NCBI RefSeq assembly: GCF_900046455.1
Contig: NZ_FCOT01000013.1
Location: 682,001-746,000, forward strand
Direction of reading: 5' to 3'
DNA from: Cellulomonas timonensis
GTDB taxonomy: Bacteria > Actinomycetota > Actinomycetes > Actinomycetales > Cellulomonadaceae
DNA length: 64,000 nucleotides
The notes beneath the pieces were generated by a model that ran no database searches, was not told the DNA's origin, and was given only the letters and a program-made list of their open reading frames with translations. How positions within the stretch are numbered: position 1 is the first letter of the stretch; each line of letters opens with the position of its first letter. A program made the translations under genes and the position numbers. Of the stretch, positions 34,964 through 45,218 are shown piece by piece.

Positions 34964-35958
34964 GCAAGGATCTGACGGCCCCGCTGATCACGCTCTGCTG
35001 GCGCCTCGCGGGCAAGGTCCCCGAGGTCGTGCTGCGGGGGGCGAGCGTGATCGGCGCGGACGCCACCTGGCTGCTGCGCGGCGGCGGTGTGCGGCAGCTC
35101 GAGGCCAACCTGCGGCGGGTGCGGCCCACCGCGTCGCCGCGCGAGCTGCGCAGGCTGAGCCGGGCGGGCATGCGCTCGTACTTCCGCTACTTCGCGGAGG
35201 CGTTCGCGCTGAGCCGGCTGACGCCCGAGCAGGTCGCCGCGCGGGTCCGGCCTATCGCGCTCGAGGAGATCGAGGGCGCCCTGGCCGCCGACCAGCCCGT
35301 TGTCATGGCCCTGGGCCACATGGGCAACTGGGACCTCGCCGGCGCGTGGGGGACCGTGCGGCTGGCGCCGGTCACCACCGTGGCGGAGCGGCTCAAGCCC
35401 GAGGAGCTGTTCCAGGAGTTCCTGGACTTCCGGCGCGGAATCGGCCTGACGATCATCCCCCTGTCCGGCGACGGCAGCGTGTTCCGGCAGCTCTTGCGGG
35501 CGGCCCGCGGCCCGCGCGCGATCATCCCGTTGCTCGCGGACCGGGACCTGTCCGCCCGCGGTGGCATCGAGGTTGACCTGTTCGGCGCCCGCGCCCGGGT
35601 CGCCGCAGGCCCCGCCTCGCTGGCCATCGCCACCGGAGCGCCCTTGGTCGCGGTGACGATCTCCTACGAGCGGCTGCGCGGCGAGCGCCGCCGGGCCGCC
35701 GGGTCGCCGTGGGGCATCGCCATCGAGTTCCACCCGTTCGTCCCCGTGCCCCAGCAGGGCTCCAGCGCCGAGAAGGTGGCAGCGATGACGCAGGCCTGGG
35801 TCGACTCTCTCGCCGACGGCATCACACGGGCCCCCCAGGACTGGCACATGCTGCAGAAGGTCTTCGTCGACGACCTGGACCCGCAGCGGTACGCGGCGAC
35901 CCTCTCCGCCGGGTCGACGACAGCCGACGGCGCGGCCGACGGGCAGGCGCAGGCATGA
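34960..35958 (+). CDS. Phosphatidylinositol mannoside acyltransferase
   Basis: 332 aa, ATG in ATGA overlap with pgsA. LpxL/HtrB-type lysophospholipid acyltransferase with the H-x4-D motif in LGHMGNWDLAG (about residue 110), then the substrate loop ERLKPEELFQEFLDFRRGIG and LADRDLSARGGIEVDLFG. In mycobacteria the equivalent gene (PatA) acylates the mannose of PIM. Peripheral or single-pass membrane protein. Confidence 0.92.
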   Translation: MSKDLTAPLITLCWRLAGKVPEVVLRGASVIGADATWLLRGGGVRQLEANLRRVRPTASPRELRRLSRAGMRSYFRYFAEAFALSRLTPEQVAARVRPIALEEIEGALAADQPVVMALGHMGNWDLAGAWGTVRLAPVTTVAERLKPEELFQEFLDFRRGIGLTIIPLSGDGSVFRQLLRAARGPRAIIPLLADRDLSARGGIEVDLFGARARVAAGPASLAIATGAPLVAVTISYERLRGERRRAAGSPWGIAIEFHPFVPVPQQGSSAEKVAAMTQAWVDSLADGITRAPQDWHMLQKVFVDDLDPQRYAATLSAGSTTADGAADGQAQA

Positions 35959-37193
35959 GCGCGCACGCCGAGCCCGCTGTGGGCGACCGCCCGCTGCGCA
36001 TCGGGATCGTCTGCCCGTACTCCTTCGACGTGCCCGGCGGCGTCCAGTTCCACGTGCGCGACCTCGCCGAGGCGCTGATCGCCCGTGGGCACGAGGTCTC
36101 GGTGCTGGCGCCCGCCGATGACGAGACGCCCATCGCCCCGTACATGACCTCCGCCGGACGCGCGGTGCCGGTGCGCTACAACGGCGCCGTCGCGCGGCTC
36201 ACCTTCGGCCCGGTGACGGCGGCGCGGGTGCGGCGCTGGCTCGCGGCCGGCGAGTTCGACGTCTTGCACCTGCACGAGCCCGTCACCCCCAGCCTCGGGA
36301 TGCTCGCGCTGTGGATCGCCGACGGTCCCATCGTCGCGACCTTCCACACCGCGCTGCTCCGCTCGCGCCCCCTGCAGCTCGCCTACCCGCTGGTGCGGCA
36401 GTCGATGGAGAAGATCGGCGCGCGCATCGCCGTCTCCGAGGACGCCCGGCGCACGCTCGTCGAGCACTTGGGCGGGGACGCCGTCGTGATCCCCAACGGC
36501 GTGTACGTGGACACCTTCGCGGACGCCGAGCCGGACGCCCGCTGGGTCGGCACGCCCGAGGCTCCGACGGTGGCCTTCCTCGGCCGCCTCGACGAGGCCC
36601 GCAAGGGCCTCGCGGTGCTGCTCAGCGCGGTGCCGGAGATCCTGCGGCGGCAGCCCGGGACCCGCTTCCTCGTCGCGGGCCGCGGCGAGACCGGGCCTGA
36701 GGACGTGCGCGCGCTGATCGGCGAGGAGGCGGCGCGCGCCGTCGAGTTCCTCGGCGAGATCACCGACCAGGAGAAGGCGCAGCTGCTCTCCTCCGTGGAT
36801 GTGTACTGCGCGCCTCAGACGGGTGGCGAGAGCTTCGGCATCGTGCTCGTGGAGGCGATGAGCGCCGGGGCGGCCGTGGTGGCGAGCGATCTCGGCGCGT
36901 TCCGGCGGGTCCTGGCCGAGGGGGAGGCCGGCGTCCTGTTCCGCACCGGCGACTCGCAGGACCTGGCGCGCACGCTGCTGCGCGTCCTCGACGACCATGA
37001 CGAGCGGCGCGCGCTGGTGGCCAGGGCGGCCGAGGCGGTGCGGCGCTACGACTGGTCCTCGGTGACGCATGAGGTGCTCACCGTGTACGAGATGGTGGTC
37101 GAGGGGCGGGACACGCCCGTCGGCGAGGACCCGCTCTCCCGCCGGGGCGCCCGGATGCTCGAACGGCGACGTGGACGGGGTGAGGCGCAATGA
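35955..37193 (+). CDS. pimA: Phosphatidylinositol alpha-mannosyltransferase PimA
   Basis: 412 aa, ATG in ATGA overlap. GT-B glycosyltransferase family 4: N-terminal glycine-rich loop in CPYSFDVPGGVQFHVRDLAEAL, HEPVTPS, FHTALLRS; C-terminal GDP-mannose site with FLGRLDEARKGL and the E-x7-E in GESFGIVLVEAMSAG. Adds the first mannose to PI on the inner membrane face. Third step of the operon. Confidence 0.95.
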   Translation: MSAHAEPAVGDRPLRIGIVCPYSFDVPGGVQFHVRDLAEALIARGHEVSVLAPADDETPIAPYMTSAGRAVPVRYNGAVARLTFGPVTAARVRRWLAAGEFDVLHLHEPVTPSLGMLALWIADGPIVATFHTALLRSRPLQLAYPLVRQSMEKIGARIAVSEDARRTLVEHLGGDAVVIPNGVYVDTFADAEPDARWVGTPEAPTVAFLGRLDEARKGLAVLLSAVPEILRRQPGTRFLVAGRGETGPEDVRALIGEEAARAVEFLGEITDQEKAQLLSSVDVYCAPQTGGESFGIVLVEAMSAGAAVVASDLGAFRRVLAEGEAGVLFRTGDSQDLARTLLRVLDDHDERRALVARAAEAVRRYDWSSVTHEVLTVYEMVVEGRDTPVGEDPLSRRGARMLERRRGRGEAQ

Positions 37194-37861
37194 GCTGGTC
37201 CGAGTCGGCGGTGCTGATCGCGGCGCTGATCGCGTTCAGTGTCTGGTGGGTGTGGGTGGCCGCGTCCCGGCTGGACCGCCTGCACCGCAAGGTCGCCGCC
37301 TCGCTCGCCGTCGTCGACGCGCAACTCCTGCGGCGCGCGTCGGCGGCCTCGCAGCTCGCGTCCTCGAGCCTGATGGACCCGGTGAGCTCGCTGCTGGTGG
37401 GCGAGGCCGCTTGGCGGGCCCTCGCGGCCGGCGGCCAGGACGTCCCGGCCCTCACCACGCTCCCGCTGGAGCTCGACGGCGGCGCGGCGGCGCAGGTCCG
37501 CGGCGCCGACCCCCACGCCCAGGCGGACCGGGGGATGGCGGAGAGCGAGCTGTCCGCGACGCTGCGCGCGGTGCTGGACGACCCGGACGAGGTCGCCGAG
37601 CTGCGCGCGGAGCCCGGTGGCGCCGAGCTGCTCGACGCGCTGGCCGCCGCTTGGTACCGGGTGCAGCTCGCCCGGCGCTTCCACAACGAGGCGGTCGCGC
37701 AGACCCAGCGCCTGCGCCGCGGGTGGTGGGTGCGGACGCTGCGACTGGCCGGAGGCGCCGCGCTGCCGCAGACGCTCGAGCTCGACGACGCCTGGCCTGA
37801 CGCGCTGGGCAGGCCCGGCCTGCCTGCGGTGACTACAGGGCGGACAGGCCCTCCGGGCTGA
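37190..37861 (+). CDS. LemA-like membrane protein
   Basis: 223 aa, ATG in ATGA overlap with pimA. N-terminal transmembrane helix VLIAALIAFSVWWVWVAAS, then coiled region with RLDRLHRKVAASLAVVDAQLLRRASAA and, near the C-terminus, ARRFHNEAVAQTQRLRR: these two match the LemA fold, though weakly. The strict coupling to the PIM genes suggests a cell-envelope job. Function unknown. Confidence 0.65.
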   Translation: MSWSESAVLIAALIAFSVWWVWVAASRLDRLHRKVAASLAVVDAQLLRRASAASQLASSSLMDPVSSLLVGEAAWRALAAGGQDVPALTTLPLELDGGAAAQVRGADPHAQADRGMAESELSATLRAVLDDPDEVAELRAEPGGAELLDALAAAWYRVQLARRFHNEAVAQTQRLRRGWWVRTLRLAGGAALPQTLELDDAWPDALGRPGLPAVTTGRTGPPG

Positions 37862-37874
37862 GAAGGCCCCGGAC

Positions 37875-37880
37875 TAGGAT
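37875..37880 (+). promoter_or_regulatory. Putative -10 box of pdxS
   Basis: TAGGAT about 60 bp before the pdxS start, in the only real gap of this stretch. Confidence 0.4.
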
Positions 37881-37939
37881 GTTCGCGAAGCGCTCACCCG
37901 CTCCCACACACATCCGCTCACCTGATCTGCGAGGCCAGC

Positions 37940-38863
37940 GTGACCACTGAATCCAGCACGTCCGCTCCGTCCGTCGCCGATGGCGCCGTGGGCACTGCCC
38001 GCGTCAAGCGCGGCATGGCCGAGATGCTCAAGGGCGGCGTGATCATGGACGTCGTCAACGCCGAGCAGGCGAAGATCGCCGAGGACGCGGGCGCCGTCGC
38101 CGTCATGGCGCTCGAGCGCGTCCCCGCGGACATCCGCTCGCAGGGCGGGGTGGCGCGCATGAGCGACCCCGACCTCATCGACGGCATCATCGCCGCCGTC
38201 TCGATCCCGGTGATGGCGAAGGCCCGCATCGGCCACTTCGTGGAGGCGCAGGTCCTGCAGAGCCTCGGCGTGGACTACGTCGACGAGTCCGAGGTGCTGA
38301 CCCCCGCCGACTATGAGCACCACATCGACAAGTGGGCGTTCACCGTGCCGTTCGTGTGCGGGGCGACGAACCTGGGCGAGGCGCTGCGCCGCATCACCGA
38401 GGGCGCGGCCATGATCCGCTCCAAGGGCGAGGCCGGCACGGGCGACGTCTCGAACGCCACGACCCACATGCGCACGCTGCGCGACCAGATCCGCCGCCTG
38501 ACGTCCCTGCCGGAGGACGAGCTCTTCGTCGCCGCCAAGGAGCTGCAGGCGCCGTACGACCTGGTCAAGGAGGTCGCCCGCACGGGCAAGCTCCCCGTCG
38601 GGCTGTTCACCGCCGGCGGCATCGCCACGCCGTCGGACGCCGCGATGATGATGCAGCTCGGCGCCGAGGGCGTGTTCGTCGGCTCCGGCATCTTCAAGTC
38701 CGGCAACCCGGCTGACCGCGCCGCCGCGATCGTCAAGGCTACGACGTTCTACGACGACCCGGGCGTCATCGCGAAGGTCTCGCGCGGGCTGGGCGAGGCC
38801 ATGGTCGGCATCAACGTCGACGACGTGCCCGTGGGGCACCGGCTGGCCGAGCGGGGCTGGTGA
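37940..38863 (+). CDS. pdxS: Pyridoxal 5'-phosphate synthase, PdxS subunit
   Basis: 307 aa, GTG start. TIM-barrel synthase that builds PLP from ribose 5-phosphate, glyceraldehyde 3-phosphate and ammonia from PdxT. Clear motifs: [18 protein letters not shown] (first catalytic Lys), [29 protein letters not shown] with the second Lys nearby, and [32 protein letters not shown]. pdxT lies two genes downstream. Confidence 0.97.
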   Translation: MTTESSTSAPSVADGAVGTARVKRGMAEMLKGGVIMDVVNAEQAKIAEDAGAVAVMALERVPADIRSQGGVARMSDPDLIDGIIAAVSIPVMAKARIGHFVEAQVLQSLGVDYVDESEVLTPADYEHHIDKWAFTVPFVCGATNLGEALRRITEGAAMIRSKGEAGTGDVSNATTHMRTLRDQIRRLTSLPEDELFVAAKELQAPYDLVKEVARTGKLPVGLFTAGGIATPSDAAMMMQLGAEGVFVGSGIFKSGNPADRAAAIVKATTFYDDPGVIAKVSRGLGEAMVGINVDDVPVGHRLAERGW

Positions 38864-39429
38864 CCGACTCCGTCGACGGCCCGGTCCGCGCCCTCGGCCC
38901 CGAGTGGGTCATGGGCGCGGACGGGCTGCGGTTCCGCCGTGCCGCGCGCGTCATCCTGCTCGACCAGGACGACCGCGTGCTGTTGGTACGCGGCCATGAC
39001 GCCGACCAGCCCAGCCGGAGCTGGTGGTTCACGGTGGGCGGCGGGATCGACGCGGGGGAGGACGCCCGCACCGCCGCGGTGCGCGAGGTCCGGGAGGAGA
39101 CCGGCCTGCGGCTGCGCCCGGAGGATCTCGTCGGGCCGGTGTTCACGCGCTCGGCGGTCTTCGACTTCGTCGCCGAGCACTGCCGCCAAGACGAGGAGAT
39201 CTTCGTGGCGCGGCTTGACGCGGACGCCGCCGCCGACGTCGCCGACCTGAGCCGGGCCGGGTGGACGGACCTCGAGCACGACGTCATCGACGAGCTGCGG
39301 TGGTGGGACCTCGACGACCTCGCGCACGAGGCGCTGGAGGTGTTCCCGGAAGGGCTCGCCGAGCTGGTGCGCAGCCTGTTGCCGGAGTGGGACGGCAAGA
39401 CCCGCCACCTCGGGCTGGGCCGCGGCTGA
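38860..39429 (+). CDS. NUDIX hydrolase
   Basis: 189 aa, GTG in GTGA overlap with pdxS. Complete Nudix box [24 protein letters not shown] (G-x5-E-x7-REUXEEXGU) at about residues 58-82. Substrate unknown; nucleoside diphosphate derivatives in general. Equivalent gene also lies in this cluster in mycobacteria. Confidence 0.92.
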   Translation: MTDSVDGPVRALGPEWVMGADGLRFRRAARVILLDQDDRVLLVRGHDADQPSRSWWFTVGGGIDAGEDARTAAVREVREETGLRLRPEDLVGPVFTRSAVFDFVAEHCRQDEEIFVARLDADAAADVADLSRAGWTDLEHDVIDELRWWDLDDLAHEALEVFPEGLAELVRSLLPEWDGKTRHLGLGRG

Positions 39430-39508
39430 GCACGCTGGGAGGCTGAGCCCGGGGCTCAGCCGCCGCATCGTTTCCGGGAGCGCGGACCGTGGGGTTACGG
39501 TGCGGTAC

Positions 39509-40708
39509 GTGCCGACCACCACCTCGCCCGTCGTCCGGATGCACCGCAGCGGGATCAGGAAGCTCATGGAGCTCGCCATGCTCGACCCCGAGGCGATCAG
39601 GCTGGAACTCGGTGAGCCCGACACGCCCACGCCGCCGCACATCGTCGAGGCCGCCGCGAACGACGCGCGCTGCGGGCACACCGGCTACACCTCGAGCATC
39701 GGCTCGCTGGAGCTGCGCACCGCGTTGGCGCAGAAGGTGGGGGCAGTGAACGGGCTGACCGCCACGGCTGACGACGTGGTGGTCACGCACGGGGCGATGC
39801 ACGGCCTGGCCATGGCTATCAACGCCACGATGGGCCCTGGCGACGAGCTGCTCGTCCCCGACCCCGAGTTCCCGAACTGGCGGATGGCCGCCACCGCCGC
39901 GGGGGCTGACGTGCGGACCTACCCGGCGTACGCCGCCGCGGGCTTCGTGCCGACGCTCGAGGACATCGAGGCCGCCCTCACGCCGCGCACCAAGGTCATC
40001 CTCGTGAACTCCCCGAACAACCCCACCGGCGCGATGTACCCGCCGGAGCTCCTGGCCGGCATCGTCGACATCGCCCGCCGGCACGACCTGTGGGTGTTCT
40101 CCGACGAGTGCTACGAGGCGATCACGTTCGGCCCCGCACACGTGAGCCCGGCCGCCTTCGACACCGATGGGCGGGTCGTCACGTTCTTCACCTTCTCGAA
40201 GACCTACTCGATGACGGGCTGGCGGCTCGGGTACGTCGTGACGCGCGACCCGTACGTGCACGACCTCCTGGGCCAGGTCGCGGAGGCCACCGTCGCGTGC
40301 CCGTCCACCGTGAGCCAGCGCGCGGCGTTGGCGGCCCTGCGCGGCCCGCAAGACGACGTGGCCCGTGCCGTCGAGGCCTACCGCCGCCGCCGGGACGCGG
40401 CAGTCGCGCTCCTCACGGCGCGAGGCGTGCCGTGTGTGCAGCCAGACGGGGCGTTCTACCTGATGGTCGACGTGTCACGGGCCACCGGGGACAGCGAGGA
40501 GTTCGCGCTGGCACTGCTCCGCGACCGCCATGTCGCGGTGTCGCCCGGATCGGCCTTCGGCGCCGGCGGCGAGGGGATGGTGCGGGTGTCGCTCGCATCC
40601 GACGAGGCCGCGATCCTCGCCGGGCTGAGCCGCCTCGCGGACCAGGTGGACGCATGGCAGACGGCGTCCGCGGCTCTCGCCACTGGGACGCCGTCCCCGG
40701 GCGTCTGA
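39509..40708 (+). CDS. Class I/II PLP-dependent aminotransferase
   Basis: 399 aa from GTG 39509, chosen because TACGGT at 39496-39501 lies 7 bases upstream (leaderless); GTG 39500 would add three residues. PLP motifs: [21 protein letters not shown] and the Schiff-base Lys in [16 protein letters not shown]. Aspartate aminotransferase-like fold, substrate not clear. It sits between pdxS and pdxT, i.e. beside the synthesis of its own cofactor. Confidence 0.9.
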   Translation: MPTTTSPVVRMHRSGIRKLMELAMLDPEAIRLELGEPDTPTPPHIVEAAANDARCGHTGYTSSIGSLELRTALAQKVGAVNGLTATADDVVVTHGAMHGLAMAINATMGPGDELLVPDPEFPNWRMAATAAGADVRTYPAYAAAGFVPTLEDIEAALTPRTKVILVNSPNNPTGAMYPPELLAGIVDIARRHDLWVFSDECYEAITFGPAHVSPAAFDTDGRVVTFFTFSKTYSMTGWRLGYVVTRDPYVHDLLGQVAEATVACPSTVSQRAALAALRGPQDDVARAVEAYRRRRDAAVALLTARGVPCVQPDGAFYLMVDVSRATGDSEEFALALLRDRHVAVSPGSAFGAGGEGMVRVSLASDEAAILAGLSRLADQVDAWQTASAALATGTPSPGV

Positions 40709-40717
40709 CCTCGACCG

Positions 40718-40723
40718 TAGGAT
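40718..40723 (+). promoter_or_regulatory. Putative -10 box of pdxT
   Basis: TAGGAT, eight bases, then the GTG start of pdxT; suggests a leaderless internal promoter. Confidence 0.4.
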
Positions 40724-40731
40724 GCGCAGCC

Positions 40732-41343
40732 GTGACGGCGACCATCGGGATCCTGGCCCTGCAAGGCGACGTGCGCGAGCACGCGCGAGCGCTCGAGCAC
40801 GTGGGGGCGCGGGCCGTTCCGGTCCGCCGGGTCGCCGAGTTGGACGCGATCGACGGCCTGGTGATCCCCGGCGGCGAGTCGACCACCATCGACAAGCTGC
40901 TGCGGGCCTTCGACCTGTTCGGGCCGCTGCAGGAGCGCCTGCGCGGCGGGCTGCCCGCCTACGGCTCATGCGCCGGGATGATCCTGCTCGCCGACCGGGT
41001 GATCGGCGGAACCGCCGACCAGCAGGTGCTCGGCGGGCTTGACCTCACGGTGCGCCGCAACGCCTTCGGGCGGCAGGTCGACTCGTTCGAGACAGACCTG
41101 GTCATCGACGGCATCGAGGACAGTGAGACGGCGCCGCTGCACGCCGTCTTCATCCGCGCGCCCTGGGTCGAGGAGATCGGGCCGAAGGCCGTGGCGCTCG
41201 CGCGCGTCCGCACAGGGCCCGCCGCCGGTAGGATCGTCGCGGTGCGCCAGGGCCCACTGCTCGCGACCTCCTTTCATCCGGAGGTCACCGGCGACGCGCG
41301 GGTGCATCGACTGTTCGTGCAGATCGTCCGCGACAGCCTCTGA
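40732..41343 (+). CDS. pdxT: Pyridoxal 5'-phosphate synthase glutaminase PdxT
   Basis: 203 aa, GTG 40732. Class I glutamine amidotransferase: [28 protein letters not shown], the nucleophile Cys in [12 protein letters not shown] (about residue 82) and the His/Glu pair in [10 protein letters not shown]. Delivers ammonia to PdxS. Confidence 0.96.
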   Translation: MTATIGILALQGDVREHARALEHVGARAVPVRRVAELDAIDGLVIPGGESTTIDKLLRAFDLFGPLQERLRGGLPAYGSCAGMILLADRVIGGTADQQVLGGLDLTVRRNAFGRQVDSFETDLVIDGIEDSETAPLHAVFIRAPWVEEIGPKAVALARVRTGPAAGRIVAVRQGPLLATSFHPEVTGDARVHRLFVQIVRDSL

Positions 41344-41396
41344 CCCGCCCGTCGCGGCGTTGCTCGGGCGTCGTGGGCGGAGACGAAGGGGTAGCG

Positions 41397-42152
41397 ATGT
41401 GCGGTCACTCCAAATGGGCCACCACTAAGCACAAGAAGGCCGTCGTCGACGCCAAGCGGAGCAAGCTCTTCGCGAAGCTGATCAAGAACATCGAGGTGGC
41501 CGCCCGCACGGGCGGCGGTGATGTCGCGGGCAACCCGACGCTCTTCGATGCGATCCAGAAGGCCAAGCGGACGTCGGTCCCCATCGACAACATCAACCGC
41601 GCCGTCAAGCGCGGCTCCGGCCAGGAGGCCGGTGGCGCCGACTACGAGACGATCATGTACGAGGGCTACGGCCCCGGCGGCATCGCCGTGCTCGTGGAGT
41701 GCCTCACCGACAACCGCAACCGCGCCGCGTCTGACGTGCGCGTCGCGTTCACCCGCAACGGCGGCCAGATGGCCGACCCGGGGTCGGTGTCCTACCTGTT
41801 CTCGCGGCGCGGGGTCGTCATGGTGCCCAAGGAGGGCACGGACGAGGACTCCGTCATGGAGGCGGCGCTCGACGCGGGCGTCGAGGAGGTCAACGACTTC
41901 GGCGACTCGTTCGAGGTGCTCTCCGCCGCCACCGACCTGGTGCCGGTGCGCACCGCGCTGCAGGAGGCCGGCATCGAGTACGACTCCGCGGACGTGGTGT
42001 TCTACCCGTCGATGCAGGTCGAGGTCGACGTCGAGGGCGTCCGCAAGATCATGCGCCTGATCGACGCGCTCGAGGACTCCGACGACGTGCAGAACGTGTA
42101 CGCGAACTTCGACGCCTCCGACGAGGTCATGGCGGAGCTCGAGTCCGAGTGA
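41397..42152 (+). CDS. yebC: YebC/PmpR family protein
   Basis: 251 aa from ATG 41397. Starts [21 protein letters not shown]; most homologues have MSGHSKW, so Ser2 is Cys here. Full family pattern ([39 protein letters not shown]). Usually called a transcriptional regulator; members of this family also help ribosomes at proline runs. Conserved just before ruvC. Confidence 0.95.
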   Translation: MCGHSKWATTKHKKAVVDAKRSKLFAKLIKNIEVAARTGGGDVAGNPTLFDAIQKAKRTSVPIDNINRAVKRGSGQEAGGADYETIMYEGYGPGGIAVLVECLTDNRNRAASDVRVAFTRNGGQMADPGSVSYLFSRRGVVMVPKEGTDEDSVMEAALDAGVEEVNDFGDSFEVLSAATDLVPVRTALQEAGIEYDSADVVFYPSMQVEVDVEGVRKIMRLIDALEDSDDVQNVYANFDASDEVMAELESE

Positions 42153-42215
42153 CCCGGCTGGGCTCGCCGGGCGGTGCTGCCGCCCGGCGCGGCCCTGGGC
42201 TGGGAGACTGACCGG

Positions 42216-42785
42216 ATGCGCGTGCTCGGAGTGGACCCCGGCCTCACCCGGTGCGGACTGGGCGTGGTCGACGGCCTGCCCGGGCGCGACGTCCGGATGG
42301 TGGCGGTCGGCGTCGCGCGCTCGGACCCCGCCCACGAGGTGGACCAGCGGCTGCTGGCCATCTCGCTGCAGCTCGAGGAGTGGCTCGACGAGCACGCCCC
42401 GGACACGGTGGCAGTGGAGCGGGTCTTCGCCCAGCACAACGTCAGCACCGTGATGGGCACCGCCCAGGTGGCGGGGCTGGCGATGCTCGCGGCCGCGCGG
42501 CGGCGGATCCCGGTCGCCCTGCACACCCCCAGCGAGGTCAAGGCGGCGGTCACGGGCAACGGCCGCGCGGACAAGCCCCAGGTGCAGGTGATGGTGCAGC
42601 GGCTCCTCGCGCTCGACGAGCTGCCGCGCCCCGCCGACGCGGCCGACGCGCTCGCCCTGGCGATCTGCCACCTGTGGCGTCCAGCCGGGGCGCTCGGCGC
42701 ACCGCAACGGGCCCCCGGGTCGATGACCCCCGCACAGCGCGCCTGGGCTGCCGCCGAGCAAGCCGCGCGGGGCGCCCGGGCCTGA
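42216..42785 (+). CDS. ruvC: Holliday junction resolvase RuvC
   Basis: 189 aa from ATG 42216. RNase H-fold endonuclease; acidic residues in [14 protein letters not shown] (D7), [10 protein letters not shown] and the C-terminal [12 protein letters not shown]. Cuts Holliday junctions after RuvAB branch migration. The Ala-rich tail is longer than in E. coli. Confidence 0.96.
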   Translation: MRVLGVDPGLTRCGLGVVDGLPGRDVRMVAVGVARSDPAHEVDQRLLAISLQLEEWLDEHAPDTVAVERVFAQHNVSTVMGTAQVAGLAMLAAARRRIPVALHTPSEVKAAVTGNGRADKPQVQVMVQRLLALDELPRPADAADALALAICHLWRPAGALGAPQRAPGSMTPAQRAWAAAEQAARGARA

Positions 42786-42798
42786 GGGCGCGTGTCGT

Positions 42799-42814
42799 TC
42801 GTACACCTGTTCGT
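42799..42814 (+). promoter_or_regulatory. LexA (SOS) box before ruvA
   Basis: TCGTACACCTGTTCGT, 14 of 16 positions fit TCGAACANNTGTTCGA. A -10-like GATAGT follows at 42823, so LexA would cover the ruvAB promoter. Confidence 0.65.
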
Positions 42815-42876
42815 GCGCATGGGATAGTGCTGTCGGATGCGCGCCGCTTGCGCTCCAGGACGAGGGAGGACCGCGG

Positions 42877-43485
42877 GTGATCGCGTCGGTACGGGGCACT
42901 GTGCAGGCTGTGCGGCTGGACGCCGCAGTGGTCGAGGTCGGCGGTGTCGGCATGCTCGTGCAGGCCACGCCCACGACCCTCGCCGCGTTGCGGGTGGGCG
43001 CCGAGGCACTGCTGTGGACCTCGCTCGTGGTGCGCGAGGACTCGTTGACGCTGTTCGGCTTCGCGGACGCCGACGAGCGCGAGGTCTTCGAGGTGTTGCA
43101 GACGGTCAGCGGCGTGGGGCCACGGCTCGCCCTCGCGATGCTCGCGGTGCACAGCCCCGACGGGCTGCGGCGCGCGGTGGCCGGGGAGGACCTGGCCGCG
43201 CTCAAGCGGGTGCCCGGCATCGGTCAGAAGGGCGCCCAGCGGCTCGTGCTCGAGCTCGGTGGTCGCCTCGGAGCGCCCGCGACGGTCGTCGAGGGGGGCT
43301 TCACGCCAGTGGCGGCCACCGACCGGCGCGAGCAGGTGGTGGAGGCGCTGATCGGCCTCGGTTGGAATGCCCGGGCCGCCGACGACGCCGTGGCGCAGGT
43401 CCTCGAGCAGGGCGACGTGGCGCCGGGTGACGTCGCGGCCGTGCTGCGCGCCGCGCTGCGCACGCTCGGCGGCGGCCGTGGCTGA
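42877..43485 (+). CDS. ruvA: Holliday junction DNA helicase subunit RuvA
   Basis: 202 aa, GTG start with GGGAGGA upstream. OB fold (1-65), two helix-hairpin-helix motifs ([29 protein letters not shown]) and the C-terminal RuvB-binding domain. It holds the junction for RuvB. SOS box upstream; overlaps ruvB. Confidence 0.96.
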   Translation: MIASVRGTVQAVRLDAAVVEVGGVGMLVQATPTTLAALRVGAEALLWTSLVVREDSLTLFGFADADEREVFEVLQTVSGVGPRLALAMLAVHSPDGLRRAVAGEDLAALKRVPGIGQKGAQRLVLELGGRLGAPATVVEGGFTPVAATDRREQVVEALIGLGWNARAADDAVAQVLEQGDVAPGDVAAVLRAALRTLGGGRG

Positions 43486-44530
43486 GCTCGACGGCGAGTT
43501 GGCGGCGATGGACGAGGTCTCGTTGGTGCGCCCCGAGGCCTCCGACCTCGAGCGCGCGGCCGAGGCGGCGCTACGCCCCCGGCGGCTCGACGAGTTCGTC
43601 GGCCAGCACGTCGTGCGCGACCAGCTCTCCCTCGTCCTCGACGCTGCCGTCGGGCGCGGCAAGGCGCCCGACCACGTGCTCCTCTCCGGGCCGCCCGGGC
43701 TGGGCAAGACGACGCTGGCCATGATCATCGCGGCCGAGCTCGGCGCGTCGCTGCGGGTGACCAGCGGGCCCGCGATCCAGCACGCCGGCGACCTCGCCGC
43801 GGTGCTCTCCTCGCTCGAGGAGAACGAGGTGCTGTTCCTCGACGAGATCCACCGGCTGGCACGCCCGGCCGAGGAGCTGCTGTACGTGGCGATGGAGGAC
43901 TTCCGCGTCGACGTCATCGTCGGCAAGGGCGCCGGGGCGAGTGCGATCCCGCTGTCGCTGCCGCCGTTCACCGTCGTGGGCGCCACCACGCGCGCCGGCT
44001 TGCTGCCCGCGCCGCTGCGGGACAGGTTCGGCTTCACCGCGCACCTCGACTTCTACTCCGCCGACGAGCTCGAGCAGGTGCTCACGCGTTCCGCCGGGCT
44101 GCTCGGAGTGCCGCTCGAGGCCACTGCCGCGGCGGAGATCGCCTCCCGGTCGCGGGGCACCCCCCGGATCGCGAACCGCCTGCTGCGCCGGGTCCGGGAC
44201 TGGGCGCAGGTGCGCGGCGACGGGCGGCTGTCGCTCAGCGCGGCCCAGGCGGCGCTCGAGGTGTACGAGGTGGACGCGCTCGGGCTCGACCGGCTCGACC
44301 GCGCCGTGCTCACCGCGCTGTGCACCCGGTTCGGCGGCGGGCCGGTGGGCCTGACGACGCTCGCCGTGGCCGTGGGGGAGGAGCCCGAGACCGTCGAGAC
44401 GGTGGCCGAGCCATTCCTGGTGCGCGAGGGGCTCGTCGGGCGGACGCCGCGCGGCCGGATCGCCATGCCCGCCGCCTGGGAGCATCTCGGCCTCACGGCC
44501 CCCACGCCGTCGGGAACGCTGTTCACCTGA
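43478..44530 (+). CDS. ruvB: Holliday junction branch-migration ATPase RuvB
   Basis: 350 aa from GTG 43478, 8 bp inside ruvA; an ATG at 43508 is the alternative start. AAA+ motor: Walker [10 protein letters not shown], Walker B LFLDEIH, sensor 1 VVGATTRAG, arginine-finger region APLRDRFG, and a winged-helix C-terminus ([10 protein letters not shown]). Confidence 0.97.
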   Translation: MAELDGELAAMDEVSLVRPEASDLERAAEAALRPRRLDEFVGQHVVRDQLSLVLDAAVGRGKAPDHVLLSGPPGLGKTTLAMIIAAELGASLRVTSGPAIQHAGDLAAVLSSLEENEVLFLDEIHRLARPAEELLYVAMEDFRVDVIVGKGAGASAIPLSLPPFTVVGATTRAGLLPAPLRDRFGFTAHLDFYSADELEQVLTRSAGLLGVPLEATAAAEIASRSRGTPRIANRLLRRVRDWAQVRGDGRLSLSAAQAALEVYEVDALGLDRLDRAVLTALCTRFGGGPVGLTTLAVAVGEEPETVETVAEPFLVREGLVGRTPRGRIAMPAAWEHLGLTAPTPSGTLFT

Positions 44531-44608
44531 GCCCGTGATTCTCGTAGGCTCGAAACCTCGGAACTGTTGGCGCGTGTGAAACGTTGTGCACGCCGTCATC
44601 TGCCCTCA

Positions 44609-44630
44609 CTCCGCGGAGAAGTCCGCGGAG
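44609..44630. terminator. Hairpin between ruvB and yajC
   Basis: CTCCGCGGA, GAAG, TCCGCGGAG: 9-bp stem with a stable tetraloop, 80 bp after ruvB. No U run. Probable terminator. Confidence 0.5.
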
Positions 44631-44657
44631 GGGTTAGGCGCGAGCAGGCTGGGCGCC

Positions 44658-44663
44658 TAGACT
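44658..44663 (+). promoter_or_regulatory. Putative -10 box of yajC-secDF
   Basis: TAGACT 38 bp before yajC, after the hairpin. Suggests the Sec genes start their own transcript. Confidence 0.4.
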
Positions 44664-44701
44664 ACGGCGGACATCTCGATCAGACCGGAGACTGACCTTC
44701 C

Positions 44702-45124
44702 ATGGACTACTCGTTCCTCATCATCTTGGCGCTGGCTTTCGGCGCCATGTGGCTCATGACGAACCGCACCCGTAAGCAGCAGCGTCAGGCCGCTGATTTC
44801 CGGGCGAACCTCGAGGTCGGCCAGGAGGTCATGACGGGTTCTGGCCTGTTCGGGACCGTCGTGGACATCGAGGACGACATCATCACGCTCGAGTCGACGC
44901 CGGGCAATGAGTCCCGGTGGCTGCGCGCCGCGATCGCCAAGCTCGTCGAGCCGCCCGTCGAAGATGACGAGGACGAGGAGTACGACGAGGACGAGACGGA
45001 CGACGACGAGGCGTACGGCTCCGAGGAGGAGCTGGCCGCGGACTCGATCGACGTCCCGGACGACCTGTCGTCGATGCCCCCGGCACGTCCTGCCCGCGAC
45101 GAGGACGACCCCGAGAAGAAGTAG
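44702..45124 (+). CDS. yajC: Preprotein translocase accessory subunit YajC
   Basis: 140 aa. One N-terminal transmembrane helix (SFLIILALAFGAMWLM), the conserved LEVGQEVMTGSGLFGTVVDIEDDIITLE segment, then an unusually acidic tail (EDDEDEEYDEDETDDDE) of about 55 residues. Works with SecDF at the SecYEG channel. Confidence 0.93.
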   Translation: MDYSFLIILALAFGAMWLMTNRTRKQQRQAADFRANLEVGQEVMTGSGLFGTVVDIEDDIITLESTPGNESRWLRAAIAKLVEPPVEDDEDEEYDEDETDDDEAYGSEEELAADSIDVPDDLSSMPPARPARDEDDPEKK

Positions 45125-45218
45125 CTAGCCCCCAGGCCCGCGACGCAGAGCGCCGAGCGGGAACGGTCCCACCGCCCGGCGTCTGCCGGGCGGTGCGCGC
45201 ACGAGAGAAGACACTCCG

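Noticed and set aside
38860-40708. Nudix and aminotransferase genes as part of the PLP pathway
   Set aside because: PdxS/PdxT alone make PLP; the two genes between them have generic motifs only, so position is not enough to assign a role.
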